This document shows positions 24,669-33,138 of a DNA stretch of 64,000 nt, piece by piece (position 1 is the first letter of the stretch; every line of letters starts with the position of its first letter). A program made the position numbers and the translations under genes. Where the stretch lies: assembly GCF_050038885.1 (NCBI RefSeq), contig NZ_CP143624.1:4402001-4466000 (forward strand), read 5' to 3'. The DNA comes from Myxococcus flavus (GTDB lineage: Bacteria; Myxococcota; Myxococcia; Myxococcales; Myxococcaceae). The notes under the pieces were generated by a model that saw only the letters and a program-made list of their open reading frames with translations, was not told the origin of the DNA and did no database searches.

Positions 24669-26135
24669 TCAGGAGCTGCAGCTCACCGCCAGGTGACGGC
24701 CCCAGGCGGGGGGCGCGGCCGCGTAGGCCTCCGCGTCGGGGTGCTCGGCGAAGGGGTCCGCCAGCACGCCCAGCAGCCGGTCCACGAGCGAGAAGTCTCC
24801 GGCCTCGGCGCGCGAGATGGCCTCCTGGGCCACCCAGTTGCGCAGCACGTACTTGGGATTCACCCGCGCCATGCGTGCGTGGCGCTCGGCGTCCTCGCTG
24901 CCCTCGGCGGCCAGCCGCGTCCGGTAGCGCTCCGCCCAGGCGTCGAAGCCCGCGGGCGCGGCGAACAGCTCCCGCGCGGGCCCCGGCGCCGCCGCGTCCC
25001 GCGAGGAGAACGCGCCGAGCGCGCGGAAGAAGCGCGTGTAGTCCACGTGCGCCTCGGCCAGACACGTGAACAGGCCGCTCACCAGCTCGCGGTCCTCGTC
25101 GCGCGCGTCCCGCAGGCCGAGCTTCGCGCGCATCAGGTCCATGAAGTGCGCGTTGAACGCGGGCTGGTAGGTGCCCAGGGCCGCGCGGGCCTCGTCCTCG
25201 GTGATGAGCGTGAGCAGCGCCTCACCCAGGCAGGCCAGGTTCCACAAGCCGATGCGCGGCTGCTGGTCGAAGGCATAGCGGCCCCGGTCATCGGAGTGGT
25301 TGCAGATGAAGCCCGGCTCGAAGTCGTCCATGAAGCCGAACGGCCCGTAGTCCAGCGTGAGGCCGAGGATGGACATGTTGTCCGTGTTCATCACCCCGTG
25401 CGCGAAGCCCACCGCCTGCCACTGCGCAATCAGCCGCGCGGTGCGCTCCACGACCTCCGCGTAGAAGCGCGCATGGCGCCCCTCCTGGCCCGCGAGGTGC
25501 GGGAAGTGCGCGGTGATGACGTGGTCCGCCAGCGTGGCCACGTGCCCGGTCTGCTCGGTGTAGTGGAAGAACTCGAAGGTGCCGAAGCGCACATGGGACG
25601 GCGCCATCCGCACCAGCATCGCGCCTGTCTCCACCGCCTCGCGGTACACGGGCTCCTGGCTGCCGAGGATGCCCAGGCCCCGCGTGGTGGGGATGCCCAG
25701 GCCGTGCATGGCCTCGCCGCACAGGTACTCGCGGATGGTGGAGCGCAGCACCGCGCGCCCATCCCCGCCGCGCGAGAAGGGCGTGGGGCCGCCGCCCTTG
25801 AGGTGCAAATCCCACTTCTCGCCGGCCGCGTTGCGGACCTCGCCCAGCAGCAGGGCGCGCCCGTCGCCCAGCCGGGGCACGTACACGCCGAACTGGTGCC
25901 CCGCGTACACCATGGCGAAGGGCTCCATGCCCGGCAGGGGCCGGGCGCCTCCAAGGGCCTCGACGAACTCCGGCCGCCGCGCCTCTTCGGGCGCCAGGTC
26001 CAGGAGCGCCAGGGCGGCCGGGTTGACGCTCACCAGCTTCGCGTCCGGGAAGGGGCTGGGCTGGACGCGCGCGCCAAACCCGGCGGGCAGGCGGGCGTAG
26101 GTGTTGTCGAAGCGGAGCTGTTCGAGAGTGGCCAT
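24669..26135 (-). CDS. selO: SelO (YdiU) family protein AMPylase
   Basis: 488 residues from MATLEQLRFDNTYARLP at 26135, the family's typical N-terminus. The pseudokinase fold residues are visible: LKGGGPTPFSRGGDGRAVLRS, REYLCGEAMHGLGIPTTR, HGVMNTDNMSILG and DYGPFGFMDDF, with the catalytic aspartate in the last. The C-terminus ends in VSCSS, the conserved redox-cysteine tail of the family. SelO transfers AMP from ATP to protein hydroxyls and regulates redox enzymes. It sits 67 bases behind a glutathione-S-transferase-like gene, a fitting neighbour. Confidence 0.92.
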   Translation of the reverse strand: MATLEQLRFDNTYARLPAGFGARVQPSPFPDAKLVSVNPAALALLDLAPEEARRPEFVEALGGARPLPGMEPFAMVYAGHQFGVYVPRLGDGRALLLGEVRNAAGEKWDLHLKGGGPTPFSRGGDGRAVLRSTIREYLCGEAMHGLGIPTTRGLGILGSQEPVYREAVETGAMLVRMAPSHVRFGTFEFFHYTEQTGHVATLADHVITAHFPHLAGQEGRHARFYAEVVERTARLIAQWQAVGFAHGVMNTDNMSILGLTLDYGPFGFMDDFEPGFICNHSDDRGRYAFDQQPRIGLWNLACLGEALLTLITEDEARAALGTYQPAFNAHFMDLMRAKLGLRDARDEDRELVSGLFTCLAEAHVDYTRFFRALGAFSSRDAAAPGPARELFAAPAGFDAWAERYRTRLAAEGSEDAERHARMARVNPKYVLRNWVAQEAISRAEAGDFSLVDRLLGVLADPFAEHPDAEAYAAAPPAWGRHLAVSCSS

Positions 26136-26202
26136 GGTGGGGAGAAACACGCGGGGGCACGGCGGCCATCCAGCCACCGCGCCCCCGGGGGACGGCGTGG
26201 GA

Positions 26203-26829
26203 CTACTTGAGCTCGGGGACCTTCATGCCGCGCTCCACGGCGGGCCGGCTGCCCACGCGGTGGAGCCACTGCACGACACTGCTCCGGCCCCGGAAGAGCT
26301 CGGGGAAGTGGGCGCGGGTGCTCGCCACCCAGGGGTACAGGGCGATGTCCGCGATGGAGTAGCGGCCCGCCACGTAGTCGCCCGTGCCCAGCTTTCCGTC
26401 GAGCACGCCCACCAGCCGCTGGGACTCGGCGTGGTAGCGCTCGATGCCGTAGGGGACCTTCTTGGAGGCGAAGCGGGCGAAGTGGTTGAGCTGGCCGAAC
26501 ATGGGGCCCACGCCGCCCATCTGGAACATCAGCCACTGCAGCACCTCCGCCCGGCCTCGCGCGTTGGTGGGCAGGAGCTTGCCCGTCTTCTCCGCCAGGT
26601 AGATGAGGATGGCGCCCGACTCGAAGACGGTGAGCGGGCGGTGGTCCTGCGTGGCGTGGTCGACGATGGCCGGAATCTTGTTGTTGGGATTGATGGCCAG
26701 GAACTCGGGCTTGAACTGCTCGCCTTGGGTGATGTCCACCACATGCGTCTTGTACTGGAGGCCCAGCTCCTCCAGGGCGATGGATACCTTCTGCCCGTTG
26801 GGCGTCGCGAACGTGTACAGGTCGATCAT
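26203..26829 (-). CDS. Glutathione-S-transferase-like protein, YfcG/Nu type
   Basis: 208 residues starting MIDLYTFATPNGQKVSIALEELG at 26829. The TPNG motif, INPNNKIPAIVD, the FESGAILIYLAEKTG glutathione-binding stretch and the C-terminal GxYSIADIALYPW segment match the Nu-class disulfide-bond reductases (YfcG, YghU). They reduce disulfides or organic peroxides using glutathione. The start overlaps the stop of the dehydrogenase gene by four bases (ATGA), so the pair is coupled. Confidence 0.9.
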   Translation of the reverse strand: MIDLYTFATPNGQKVSIALEELGLQYKTHVVDITQGEQFKPEFLAINPNNKIPAIVDHATQDHRPLTVFESGAILIYLAEKTGKLLPTNARGRAEVLQWLMFQMGGVGPMFGQLNHFARFASKKVPYGIERYHAESQRLVGVLDGKLGTGDYVAGRYSIADIALYPWVASTRAHFPELFRGRSSVVQWLHRVGSRPAVERGMKVPELK

Positions 26830-27668
26830 CCCTTGACTCCCGTGAGCTGCTCGCTCACCTGCCAGAGCCGCTCCGCGAGGGCGTCGTTCCGCGCGGCGGA
26901 CGACGGCTTCTTCGGACGGCATTTGTAGAAGTACTGCCCGGACACTGCCTCTACTTCGGGCGAGGACGCCAGATAGACGGACGTCCGCGCGCCCTTCTCC
27001 GCCGAAATCATGAACGCCGCGCCCAGCTTGACGATGTGGCGGAAGAATCCCACGGTGTTGTGGCCGAAGCCCGTGCGCACCATGCCGGGGTGTACGGCGT
27101 TGGCCGTCACCTGCGTGCCTTGCAGCCGCTTCGCCAGCGCGCGGGTGAACAGGATGTTGGCCAGCTTCGACGTGCCGTACACCTGGAAGCCAATGTAGCG
27201 CTTCTCGCTCTGCAGGTCGTCGAAGTCGAGCCTGGCGGCGACGTGGGCATCGGACGACACGTTGATGATGCGCGCCGGGCCGGTGGCCTTCATCACGTCC
27301 AGCAGCAGGTTCGTCAGGAGGAAGGGCGCGAAGTGGTTGGTGGCCATGGTGGCCTCCAGCCCGTCCTCGGTCACCTGCCGCCGGTCGATGATGAGGCCCG
27401 CGTTGTTCAGCAGCACGTCCAGCCGCGAGTAGCGGGAGCGGAAGGCCTGTGCCAGCTCACGCACGGACTTCAGGGACGTGAGGTCGGCGCGGAGCCTGTC
27501 CACATGGGCGTCCGGCGCGGCTTCCTTCACGGCGGTGACCGCCGCCTCGGTGCGGCCCGGGTCCCGGCCCACCAGGACCACCGTGGCGCCCATGCGCGCG
27601 AGCGCCTTGGCCGTCTCCAGCCCGATACCGCCGGTGGCCCCGGTGATGAGGCACACCTTCCCGTCCAT
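26826..27668 (-). CDS. Short-chain dehydrogenase, retinol-dehydrogenase-like
   Basis: 280 residues from MDGKVCLITGATGGIGLETA at 27668; an in-frame TTG at 27686 would add six residues. The dinucleotide motif TGATGGIG, LNNAG at about 90, the catalytic Ser in INVSSDAH and YGTSK at about 170 are all present. VHPGMVRTG follows. It resembles WW-oxidoreductase/retinol dehydrogenase type enzymes acting on alcohols or ketones with NADP(H). It heads a likely five-gene operon with the GST, SelO, pyrophosphatase and CHAD genes. A terminator-like hairpin lies immediately upstream. Confidence 0.88.
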   Translation of the reverse strand: MDGKVCLITGATGGIGLETAKALARMGATVVLVGRDPGRTEAAVTAVKEAAPDAHVDRLRADLTSLKSVRELAQAFRSRYSRLDVLLNNAGLIIDRRQVTEDGLEATMATNHFAPFLLTNLLLDVMKATGPARIINVSSDAHVAARLDFDDLQSEKRYIGFQVYGTSKLANILFTRALAKRLQGTQVTANAVHPGMVRTGFGHNTVGFFRHIVKLGAAFMISAEKGARTSVYLASSPEVEAVSGQYFYKCRPKKPSSAARNDALAERLWQVSEQLTGVKG

Positions 27669-27686
27669 GCGCGTCTGTGAAGTCAA

Positions 27687-27717
27687 AAGGCGTCCTCCGT
27701 CGTCGAGAGGACGCCTT
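27687..27717 (-). terminator. Terminator-like hairpin immediately before the dehydrogenase gene
   Basis: An 11-bp perfect stem (27687-27697 with 27707-27717, GAGGACGCCTT in one arm) and a nine-base loop. Read on the minus strand it is followed by TTTT, as in an intrinsic terminator, and only about 19 bases separate it from the dehydrogenase ATG. Confidence 0.6.
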
Positions 27718-27734
27718 CTATACGCTGGAGCCCG

Positions 27735-27766
27735 CCCGCGCGCTCGCTCTTGAGCAGGCGCGCGGG
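27735..27766 (-). terminator. Hairpin after the dps gene
   Basis: CCCGCGCGC (27735-27743) pairs perfectly with 27758-27766; an inner GCTC-TT-GAGC extends the structure. It lies 25 bases downstream of the Dps stop on the minus strand and, with the hairpin at 27687-27717, forms a double terminator between dps and the dehydrogenase. Confidence 0.55.
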
Positions 27767-27791
27767 GGCCTTCCGGTGGTCAACGCTTCGT

Positions 27792-28343
27792 TCAGGCGTT
27801 GGAGGGGCTGGCGGCGACGCCCTCGGCCCGGACATCCCCCCCGCGGCGGGCGCCCGCCCGAGGCTCGCCGTGCAGGTGGCTCTCCAGGAACCACAGGTCC
27901 AGCTCGACCTCGCCCAGCGTCTGGGTGAGCAGGTCCGAGGTGACGGGGTCGTTCAGCTCGTCCGAGCGGTGGATGCAGTTGCGGATGCTGGCGGCGTAGC
28001 GGGTGAAGCGCTCCACCAGGGCCTTGAGGTGGTCGTCACCGTCCACGGCCTTGAGGTCGTACTCGGGCAGCTCGCTGTTCTTGGCCGCCAGGCGGATGGT
28101 GCCCTCGGCGTAGCCGCCGAGCGTGCCGGCGCGCTCGGCGAAATCATCGGCGTGCTTGCGGACGTGCTTGGCCAGGTCGTCGAACAGCTCGTGCCGGCTG
28201 TAGAAGTGCCGGCCGCGGATGTTCCAGTGCGCTTGCTTGATTTGCCAGTGCAGGTCGATGGCATCCGCCAGCAGGGTGTTGAGTGAATCGATGAGCTCCT
28301 CACGTGCGTCGGTGGGGAGATTCACATGGCTTGGAAAGTTCAT
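27792..28343 (-). CDS. dps: Dps / ferritin-like DNA-protection protein
   Basis: 183 residues from the ATG at 28343 (GGAGGA ten bases upstream). The Dps ferroxidase signature is present: QAHWNIRGRHFYSRHELFDD (His39, His51, Asp55) and HADDFAERAGTLGG (Asp/Glu ligands). These residues sit at the subunit interface of the dodecamer and oxidise ferrous iron with peroxide. The C-terminus is extended by about 20 residues rich in Arg, Gly and Ala, a possible DNA-binding tail. The longer frame to 28553 is upstream leader sequence. Confidence 0.92.
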   Translation of the reverse strand: MNFPSHVNLPTDAREELIDSLNTLLADAIDLHWQIKQAHWNIRGRHFYSRHELFDDLAKHVRKHADDFAERAGTLGGYAEGTIRLAAKNSELPEYDLKAVDGDDHLKALVERFTRYAASIRNCIHRSDELNDPVTSDLLTQTLGEVELDLWFLESHLHGEPRAGARRGGDVRAEGVAASPSNA

Positions 28344-28543
28344 GGTGCGCCGTTCCTCCAGAAGGTCATTCCAAGGTGGGGATTCCTTCCGGGAATGCCA
28401 GTCCGCGCATGACGCCTGGAGGGCAGGCGGGCGGGCGGAGGCGGAGGGGCTGCCTGGGTGGGGCCGGTCCGGCTGACAGTTCCGGCCCCGGAGGCGAATT
28501 GGAGGCGCCGCGGCCCGCCTCACGGGCGGTACGATGCGAGGCC

Positions 28544-29035
28544 ATGCTTGCACTCGACCTCGTGGAACGGCTGCGTCAGGTGTCCCCGGCGGCGGCCAAT
28601 GCGCTGCTGACGGTGGCGGTGAAGAACATCATCCCGCTGTCGGCGGTGATGGGCATCCGGGTGGAGGACGCCTCGGATGCCCGGGCGCAGGCGTCGGTGC
28701 CGCTGAAGCGGCGCACGCGCAACCACGTGAAGAGCGTGTACCTGGGCGTGCAGGTGACGGTGATGGAGCTGACGATGGGCCTGTGGCTCTTCCGCCGCTT
28801 CCCGCCGGGCCGCTACCTGGCGCTGGTCAACGAGCTCCAGGTGTCCTTCCACGCGAAGGCCAAGGGCGGCGTGCGCGCCATCTGCGAGCCGTCCCCCGAG
28901 GTGTTCACCACGCTGGACGCCGCGCTCCGGCAGAAGGGGGACAAGGCCCGCGAGTGGATTCCCGTTCGGCTGGAGGACTTCGAGGGCACCCACATCGCGG
29001 ACGCCCGCTTCCTGGCGGTGATGAAGAAGGCATGA
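28544..29035 (+). CDS. DUF4442 hotdog-fold protein (thioesterase-like)
   Basis: 163 residues from MLALDLVERLRQVSPAAANA at 28544. The length and pattern (GIRVEDASDARAQASVPLKRRTRNHVKSVYLGVQ, then MELTMGLWLF and a FHAKAKGGVRAIC strand; quoted as landmarks) fit DUF4442, relatives of PaaI-type thioesterases. The family is thought to act on acyl thioesters, but the catalytic Asp of PaaI enzymes is not certain here. It is divergent from dps and 49 bases upstream of the large kinase gene on the same strand. Confidence 0.75.
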   Translation: MLALDLVERLRQVSPAAANALLTVAVKNIIPLSAVMGIRVEDASDARAQASVPLKRRTRNHVKSVYLGVQVTVMELTMGLWLFRRFPPGRYLALVNELQVSFHAKAKGGVRAICEPSPEVFTTLDAALRQKGDKAREWIPVRLEDFEGTHIADARFLAVMKKA

Positions 29036-29084
29036 GGGCGCGGTGTTGTGCGCGCCCATCGCGGGATGGGTTAATCGCAGGCGA

Positions 29085-32000
29085 ATGAGCCCAGAGCACG
29101 AAGCGGAACTGCACATCGCCGTGGCCGAGGGGCTCATCGACGCGGCGAATGTCGACGCCCTGCGCGAGGAGGCTCGGCGTCAACGGCAAAGCCCCCTGTC
29201 GCTGCTCGCGCGCCGGCGTGCGCTCTCCGAGGAGACGCTCGCCTCGCTCAGGCGAATCGCCGCGGAGGTGGCACATCAGGGCCGCCCCGAGTCGGAGGGG
29301 GCGGCGACGCTGGAACGCTCATCCACTTCGGAGGTCCACACCCCGGAGGTCCCCGCCTTCCCCGTGCCCGGCTGGGAGCGCTACCAGGGCATCCGCTTCC
29401 TCGGGCAGGGCGGCATGGGCCAGGTCTTCCTCGCCCGGGATTTGCGCCTGCACCGCAACGTGGCGCTCAAGTTCGTCCGCAGCGACAACGGCGCCGTCTT
29501 CCGCCGCTCGCTCCTCGAGGCCCGCGCCCAGGCCCGGGTCGACCACGAGCGCGTCTGCCAGGTGTATGAGGTTGGGGAGGTCGAAGGCCGCCCGTACATC
29601 GCCATGCAGTTCATCGATGGCCAGCCGCTAAACGGCTTCATCGACTCGCTTGGCGTCGAGCAGAAGGTGGTGCTGTTGCGCGACGCCGCGGAGGGGGTCC
29701 AGGCCGCCCACCGCGCGGGGCTCATCCACCGCGACATCAAACCTTCCAACATCCTCGTCGAGCGCGCCGAGGATGGGCGCCTCAAGCCCTACGTCATGGA
29801 CTTCGGGCTCGCGCGTGACTGGGCTGCGCTGGACGCCACCGCCACCGGCGCGATGGCGGGCACCCCGCACTACATGGCGCCCGAGCAGGCTCGCGGAGAG
29901 GTGCGCCGTCTGGACCGCCGCGCGGACGTCTACAGCCTGGGAGCCACGCTCTACCACCTGCTGACCGGCCACTACCCCATCCCAGGCGACAATGCGCTGG
30001 AGGTGCTCAGCCGCATCGCCACCGTGGAGCCTCGTCCGCCCCGTGAGTGGGAGCCGCACATTCCGTTGGACCTCGAGGCCATCGTGCTCAAGTGCCTCGA
30101 GAAGGAGCGCTCGGCCCGTTACGACTCGCCGCGCGCGCTCGTGGAGGACCTGGACCGCTTCCTCGGCGGGGAGCCGGTGCGGGCGCGCCCCGCGGGGCTG
30201 GGGTATCGGCTGCGAAAGAAGGCGCGCAAGCACCGCGTTGTCGTGAGCGTTGCCGGAGGGGCGCTCGTCGCTGTCTCGCTGGCGGTGGGCTGGGCCAGCT
30301 ACACCTCCCGCCAGTCCTCCCGGCGCGAGCAGTTGGTCCGCCGGTTCACCGAGAAGGCCAACCACCTCGAGGCCCTGGCCCGCTACTCCGCGCTCTCGCG
30401 GATTCATGACACGCGCGCCGACCGTCAGGAAATCCGGGAGGCCATGGCCGCCTTGGAGGCGGAAATCGGCGAGGCGGGCGCGCTCGCGGTGGGGCCGGGA
30501 CACGATGCGCTGGGGCATGGCTTCCTCGCGCTGGGGGAGGACGCGGCCGCGCGGAAGCACCTGGAGGCGGCGTGGGCGAGCGGCTTCCGCGCACCGCGCA
30601 CCGCCTGGGCGCTGGCCCTCGTGCTGGGGCATCTGTACCAGGACGGGCTTCGTGAGGCGGAGCGCCTGCGGACTCCCGAGCGGCGGGAGGCCCGCCTGGC
30701 CGAGCTGCGCCGCGCCTACCGGGACCCGGCGCTGGAGTATCTGCGTCAGAGCGAGGGCGCGAACGTGTCCTCTCCCGAGTACCTGGCCGCCCTCATCGCC
30801 TTCTACGAGGACCGGCTCGATGATGCGCTGGCCCGGCTGGACGCCATGGGCCCGGCGCGCGCCTGGTTCCACGAGGCGCTCCAGCTCCGCGGAGACATCC
30901 TCCGGACCCGCGCCAGCCGGCGCTGGAGCCAGGGAGACCGGGACGGCGCGCACGCGGACTTCGAGCGCGGCCGTCAGGCCTATGTCGCGGCGATCGACGT
31001 CGCCGAGAGCGTCCCCCGCCTGCACCTGGCGCTGGCGGAGCTCGAGTTCGACGTGCTGCTGATGGAGCTGTATGGCCAGGGGGACATTCTCCCGCCCTTC
31101 AAGCGGGGAACGGAGGCGGTGGCGCGCGCGCTCCAGACGTTCCCGGACTCCGCCGAGGCCCGGATGCTGGAGTCGGGTTTCCACCGCCGCATGGCGGAGG
31201 AGCAGATGTACCTCGGCGAGGACGCTGGGGAGATGCTGCGCAGGGCCGTTGACGCCGCGCGGGCCGCGCTGAGCCTGGCCCCCACGTCGACACAGGCCCG
31301 GGTGCAGCTGGGCCGGTGCTTCTGGACCTGGGGCCAGTACCTTCAGCAGCGCAACCAGGACCCGCGCGAGATGCTGCGCCTGGCCAGCGCGGAGTTCGAG
31401 CACGTTCCTCCGGAGGACCGGGACTACGAGCTCCAGCTCAACCTGGGCCTCCTCTTCGGAACCTGGGCCGCCTACGAGCAGCAGCGTGGCGAGGACCCGC
31501 TGCCCCACCTCGACCAGGCCCTGGCGGCCTATTTGTCGGCGACCCGGCTCGACGCGCGACTGCCCGACGCGTGGATCAACCTGGGCAGCGCATATCTCAG
31601 CCGTGCCACCCATCCCAGGAGCAGGGCACCGGACGCGGACCTGGCACGGGCTCGGGACGCGCTCGACAAGGCGCGCGCGCTGAATCCCAGGCACGTGGCC
31701 TCCTACTTCTTCCGGGCCCAGGTCGAGGAGCTCGCGGCCAGGCGGAACCGCGCTCGTGGCGAGGACGCCCGGCCCAGCCTTGCCCGGGCCCTGGAGCAGT
31801 ACCGGCAGGGCAGTGCCATCAACCCGCAGCTCCCGCAGTTGCTCAATGGCGCGGGACTGGTGCTGCTCGAACAGGCGAAGGAGGCCTGGGCGCGGGGCGA
31901 GGCGCCGGCCGCGCTGCTCGAAGAAGCCCAGGCGACCCTGGAGCGGGCCATCGCCGCGGCCCCGCAGCAAGGCTTCGCGTACCACAACATCAGCGAGGTG

Positions 32001-32699
32001 TGGCTCCAGCGCGCGGTCTACCAGCGGGTGCTTGGTGAAGCGCCGGACGCGAGCCTTCGCGCGGCGATGGCGTCGTCACGCCAGGCCATCGAGCGGCTCC
32101 CCGACTTCGCCCAACCCTGGAACAACCTGGCCCGGGCCCACGCGTTGCTGGCGGAAGCGGCCTTCGCGCTGCGGAGGGACCCGCTGCCGGCGCTCACCGG
32201 TGCCTCGGACGCGCTCGCCCAGGCGTCGGCGCGGAGTGGTGGCAAGGCGGAAGGCTGGCAATGGGAGGGCGAGGTCCGGGCCCTGCGGGCTCGCTGGCAG
32301 GCCCGCAGGGGGCGTGGCCGGAGTGAAGACTTCGAGGAGGCCGCGCGCGCCTTCCAGAAGTCCCTGGAACTGGCTCCCGAGCGGGAAGCGGCGTGGCTGG
32401 CATCCGGCCGCTTTCATCGGGAGTGGGCCGTCTGGCGCAAGGCGCGCGGCGAGGCTCCCGACGCCATGGTGGAACAGGGGCTCCGGGACGTGGAGGCCGC
32501 GCTGGCGCAGCGGCCCGGGTGGCCAGAGGCGCGCCTCCTCCGAGGCCAGTTGCTGTTGCTGCGCGCCGAGGCGGCGAGCCGCCCCGAGGAGCAGGTGTCC
32601 TTGCGCCGCCAGGGGCGGGACGAAATCTCGGGCGCCGTCGCGGCCAATCCCCACCTTCAACGCGAAGGCGCGAAGGCACTCCTGGGCACCCCGCCCTAG
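29085..32699 (+). CDS. Ser/Thr protein kinase with membrane anchor and TPR array
   Basis: 1204 residues. A helical N-terminus (1-65) precedes a Hanks-type kinase domain at about 100-360: glycine loop LGQGGMGQV (106-114), Lys129 in VALKF, HRDIKPSN at 215-222, DFG at 239-241 and APE at 265-267, so it looks active. A single transmembrane helix follows (about 385-405, VVVSVAGGALVAVSLAVG). The remaining 800 residues are tetratricopeptide-like helical repeats outside the kinase, probably periplasmic, which may sense or bind partners. It ends at a CTAG shared with the stop of the converging gene. An FHA-domain activator lies 2 kb further on. Confidence 0.92.
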   Translation: MSPEHEAELHIAVAEGLIDAANVDALREEARRQRQSPLSLLARRRALSEETLASLRRIAAEVAHQGRPESEGAATLERSSTSEVHTPEVPAFPVPGWERYQGIRFLGQGGMGQVFLARDLRLHRNVALKFVRSDNGAVFRRSLLEARAQARVDHERVCQVYEVGEVEGRPYIAMQFIDGQPLNGFIDSLGVEQKVVLLRDAAEGVQAAHRAGLIHRDIKPSNILVERAEDGRLKPYVMDFGLARDWAALDATATGAMAGTPHYMAPEQARGEVRRLDRRADVYSLGATLYHLLTGHYPIPGDNALEVLSRIATVEPRPPREWEPHIPLDLEAIVLKCLEKERSARYDSPRALVEDLDRFLGGEPVRARPAGLGYRLRKKARKHRVVVSVAGGALVAVSLAVGWASYTSRQSSRREQLVRRFTEKANHLEALARYSALSRIHDTRADRQEIREAMAALEAEIGEAGALAVGPGHDALGHGFLALGEDAAARKHLEAAWASGFRAPRTAWALALVLGHLYQDGLREAERLRTPERREARLAELRRAYRDPALEYLRQSEGANVSSPEYLAALIAFYEDRLDDALARLDAMGPARAWFHEALQLRGDILRTRASRRWSQGDRDGAHADFERGRQAYVAAIDVAESVPRLHLALAELEFDVLLMELYGQGDILPPFKRGTEAVARALQTFPDSAEARMLESGFHRRMAEEQMYLGEDAGEMLRRAVDAARAALSLAPTSTQARVQLGRCFWTWGQYLQQRNQDPREMLRLASAEFEHVPPEDRDYELQLNLGLLFGTWAAYEQQRGEDPLPHLDQALAAYLSATRLDARLPDAWINLGSAYLSRATHPRSRAPDADLARARDALDKARALNPRHVASYFFRAQVEELAARRNRARGEDARPSLARALEQYRQGSAINPQLPQLLNGAGLVLLEQAKEAWARGEAPAALLEEAQATLERAIAAAPQQGFAYHNISEVWLQRAVYQRVLGEAPDASLRAAMASSRQAIERLPDFAQPWNNLARAHALLAEAAFALRRDPLPALTGASDALAQASARSGGKAEGWQWEGEVRALRARWQARRGRGRSEDFEEAARAFQKSLELAPEREAAWLASGRFHREWAVWRKARGEAPDAMVEQGLRDVEAALAQRPGWPEARLLRGQLLLLRAEAASRPEEQVSLRRQGRDEISGAVAANPHLQREGAKALLGTPP

Positions 32700-33055
32700 C
32701 GGGAATGGGTCCCTCGGTTGACGGTGATGGTCCCGTTCATGGGTTCGAGGGAGACGCGCCTGTTCTTGAGGACGATGGTGTATGTCGTGCGCTCCGCGAG
32801 CATGGAGACCGTCAACACGAGACCCCTGTGCTTGTCGTCATTCGGGACGAGGAAGTCATCCGTGCCGAAGAGCGTGTGGTCCGCGATGCCTGCCTTCAGG
32901 ACACGCACGTGCTGTTCCAGCTGGGGATTCCCCAGGAACTCCACCGTATCTCCAGGACTGACTGTCAGCTTGCTGGGCTTGAACCCGGTTCGGGCGCACT
33001 GGATGGTGTATTGGGACTTGGGCGCCGCCTCGGCGCTTGTCTGTTTCGTGGTCAT
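32696..33055 (-). CDS. Cupredoxin-like small protein, copper ligands apparently lost
   Basis: 119 residues without a signal peptide. The pattern GFKPSKLTVSPGDTVEFLG, then QHVRVLKAG and a final LEPMNGTITVNRG resembles the plastocyanin-like fold (strand with GDTVxF, His after the next strand, MxGxIxV end). The Cys and second His that would hold copper are absent, so it is probably a binding domain rather than an electron carrier. Its TAG stop uses the same CTAG as the stop of the kinase gene. Its divergent neighbour is the sigma-54 activator. Confidence 0.55.
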   Translation of the reverse strand: MTTKQTSAEAAPKSQYTIQCARTGFKPSKLTVSPGDTVEFLGNPQLEQHVRVLKAGIADHTLFGTDDFLVPNDDKHRGLVLTVSMLAERTTYTIVLKNRRVSLEPMNGTITVNRGTHSR

Positions 33056-33138
33056 GGGACCTTCACCTCTGCGTGTAAGCGATACACGTGGTCAGGATAT
33101 CCAATGACATAGCAACGCGTATGCCACCCTCAGGCAGG

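Noticed and set aside
22314..26210. 1298-codon plus-strand open frame
   Set aside because: It runs antisense through four well-supported genes (type-3-repeat, CHAD, pyrophosphatase, SelO) and is a high-GC artefact.
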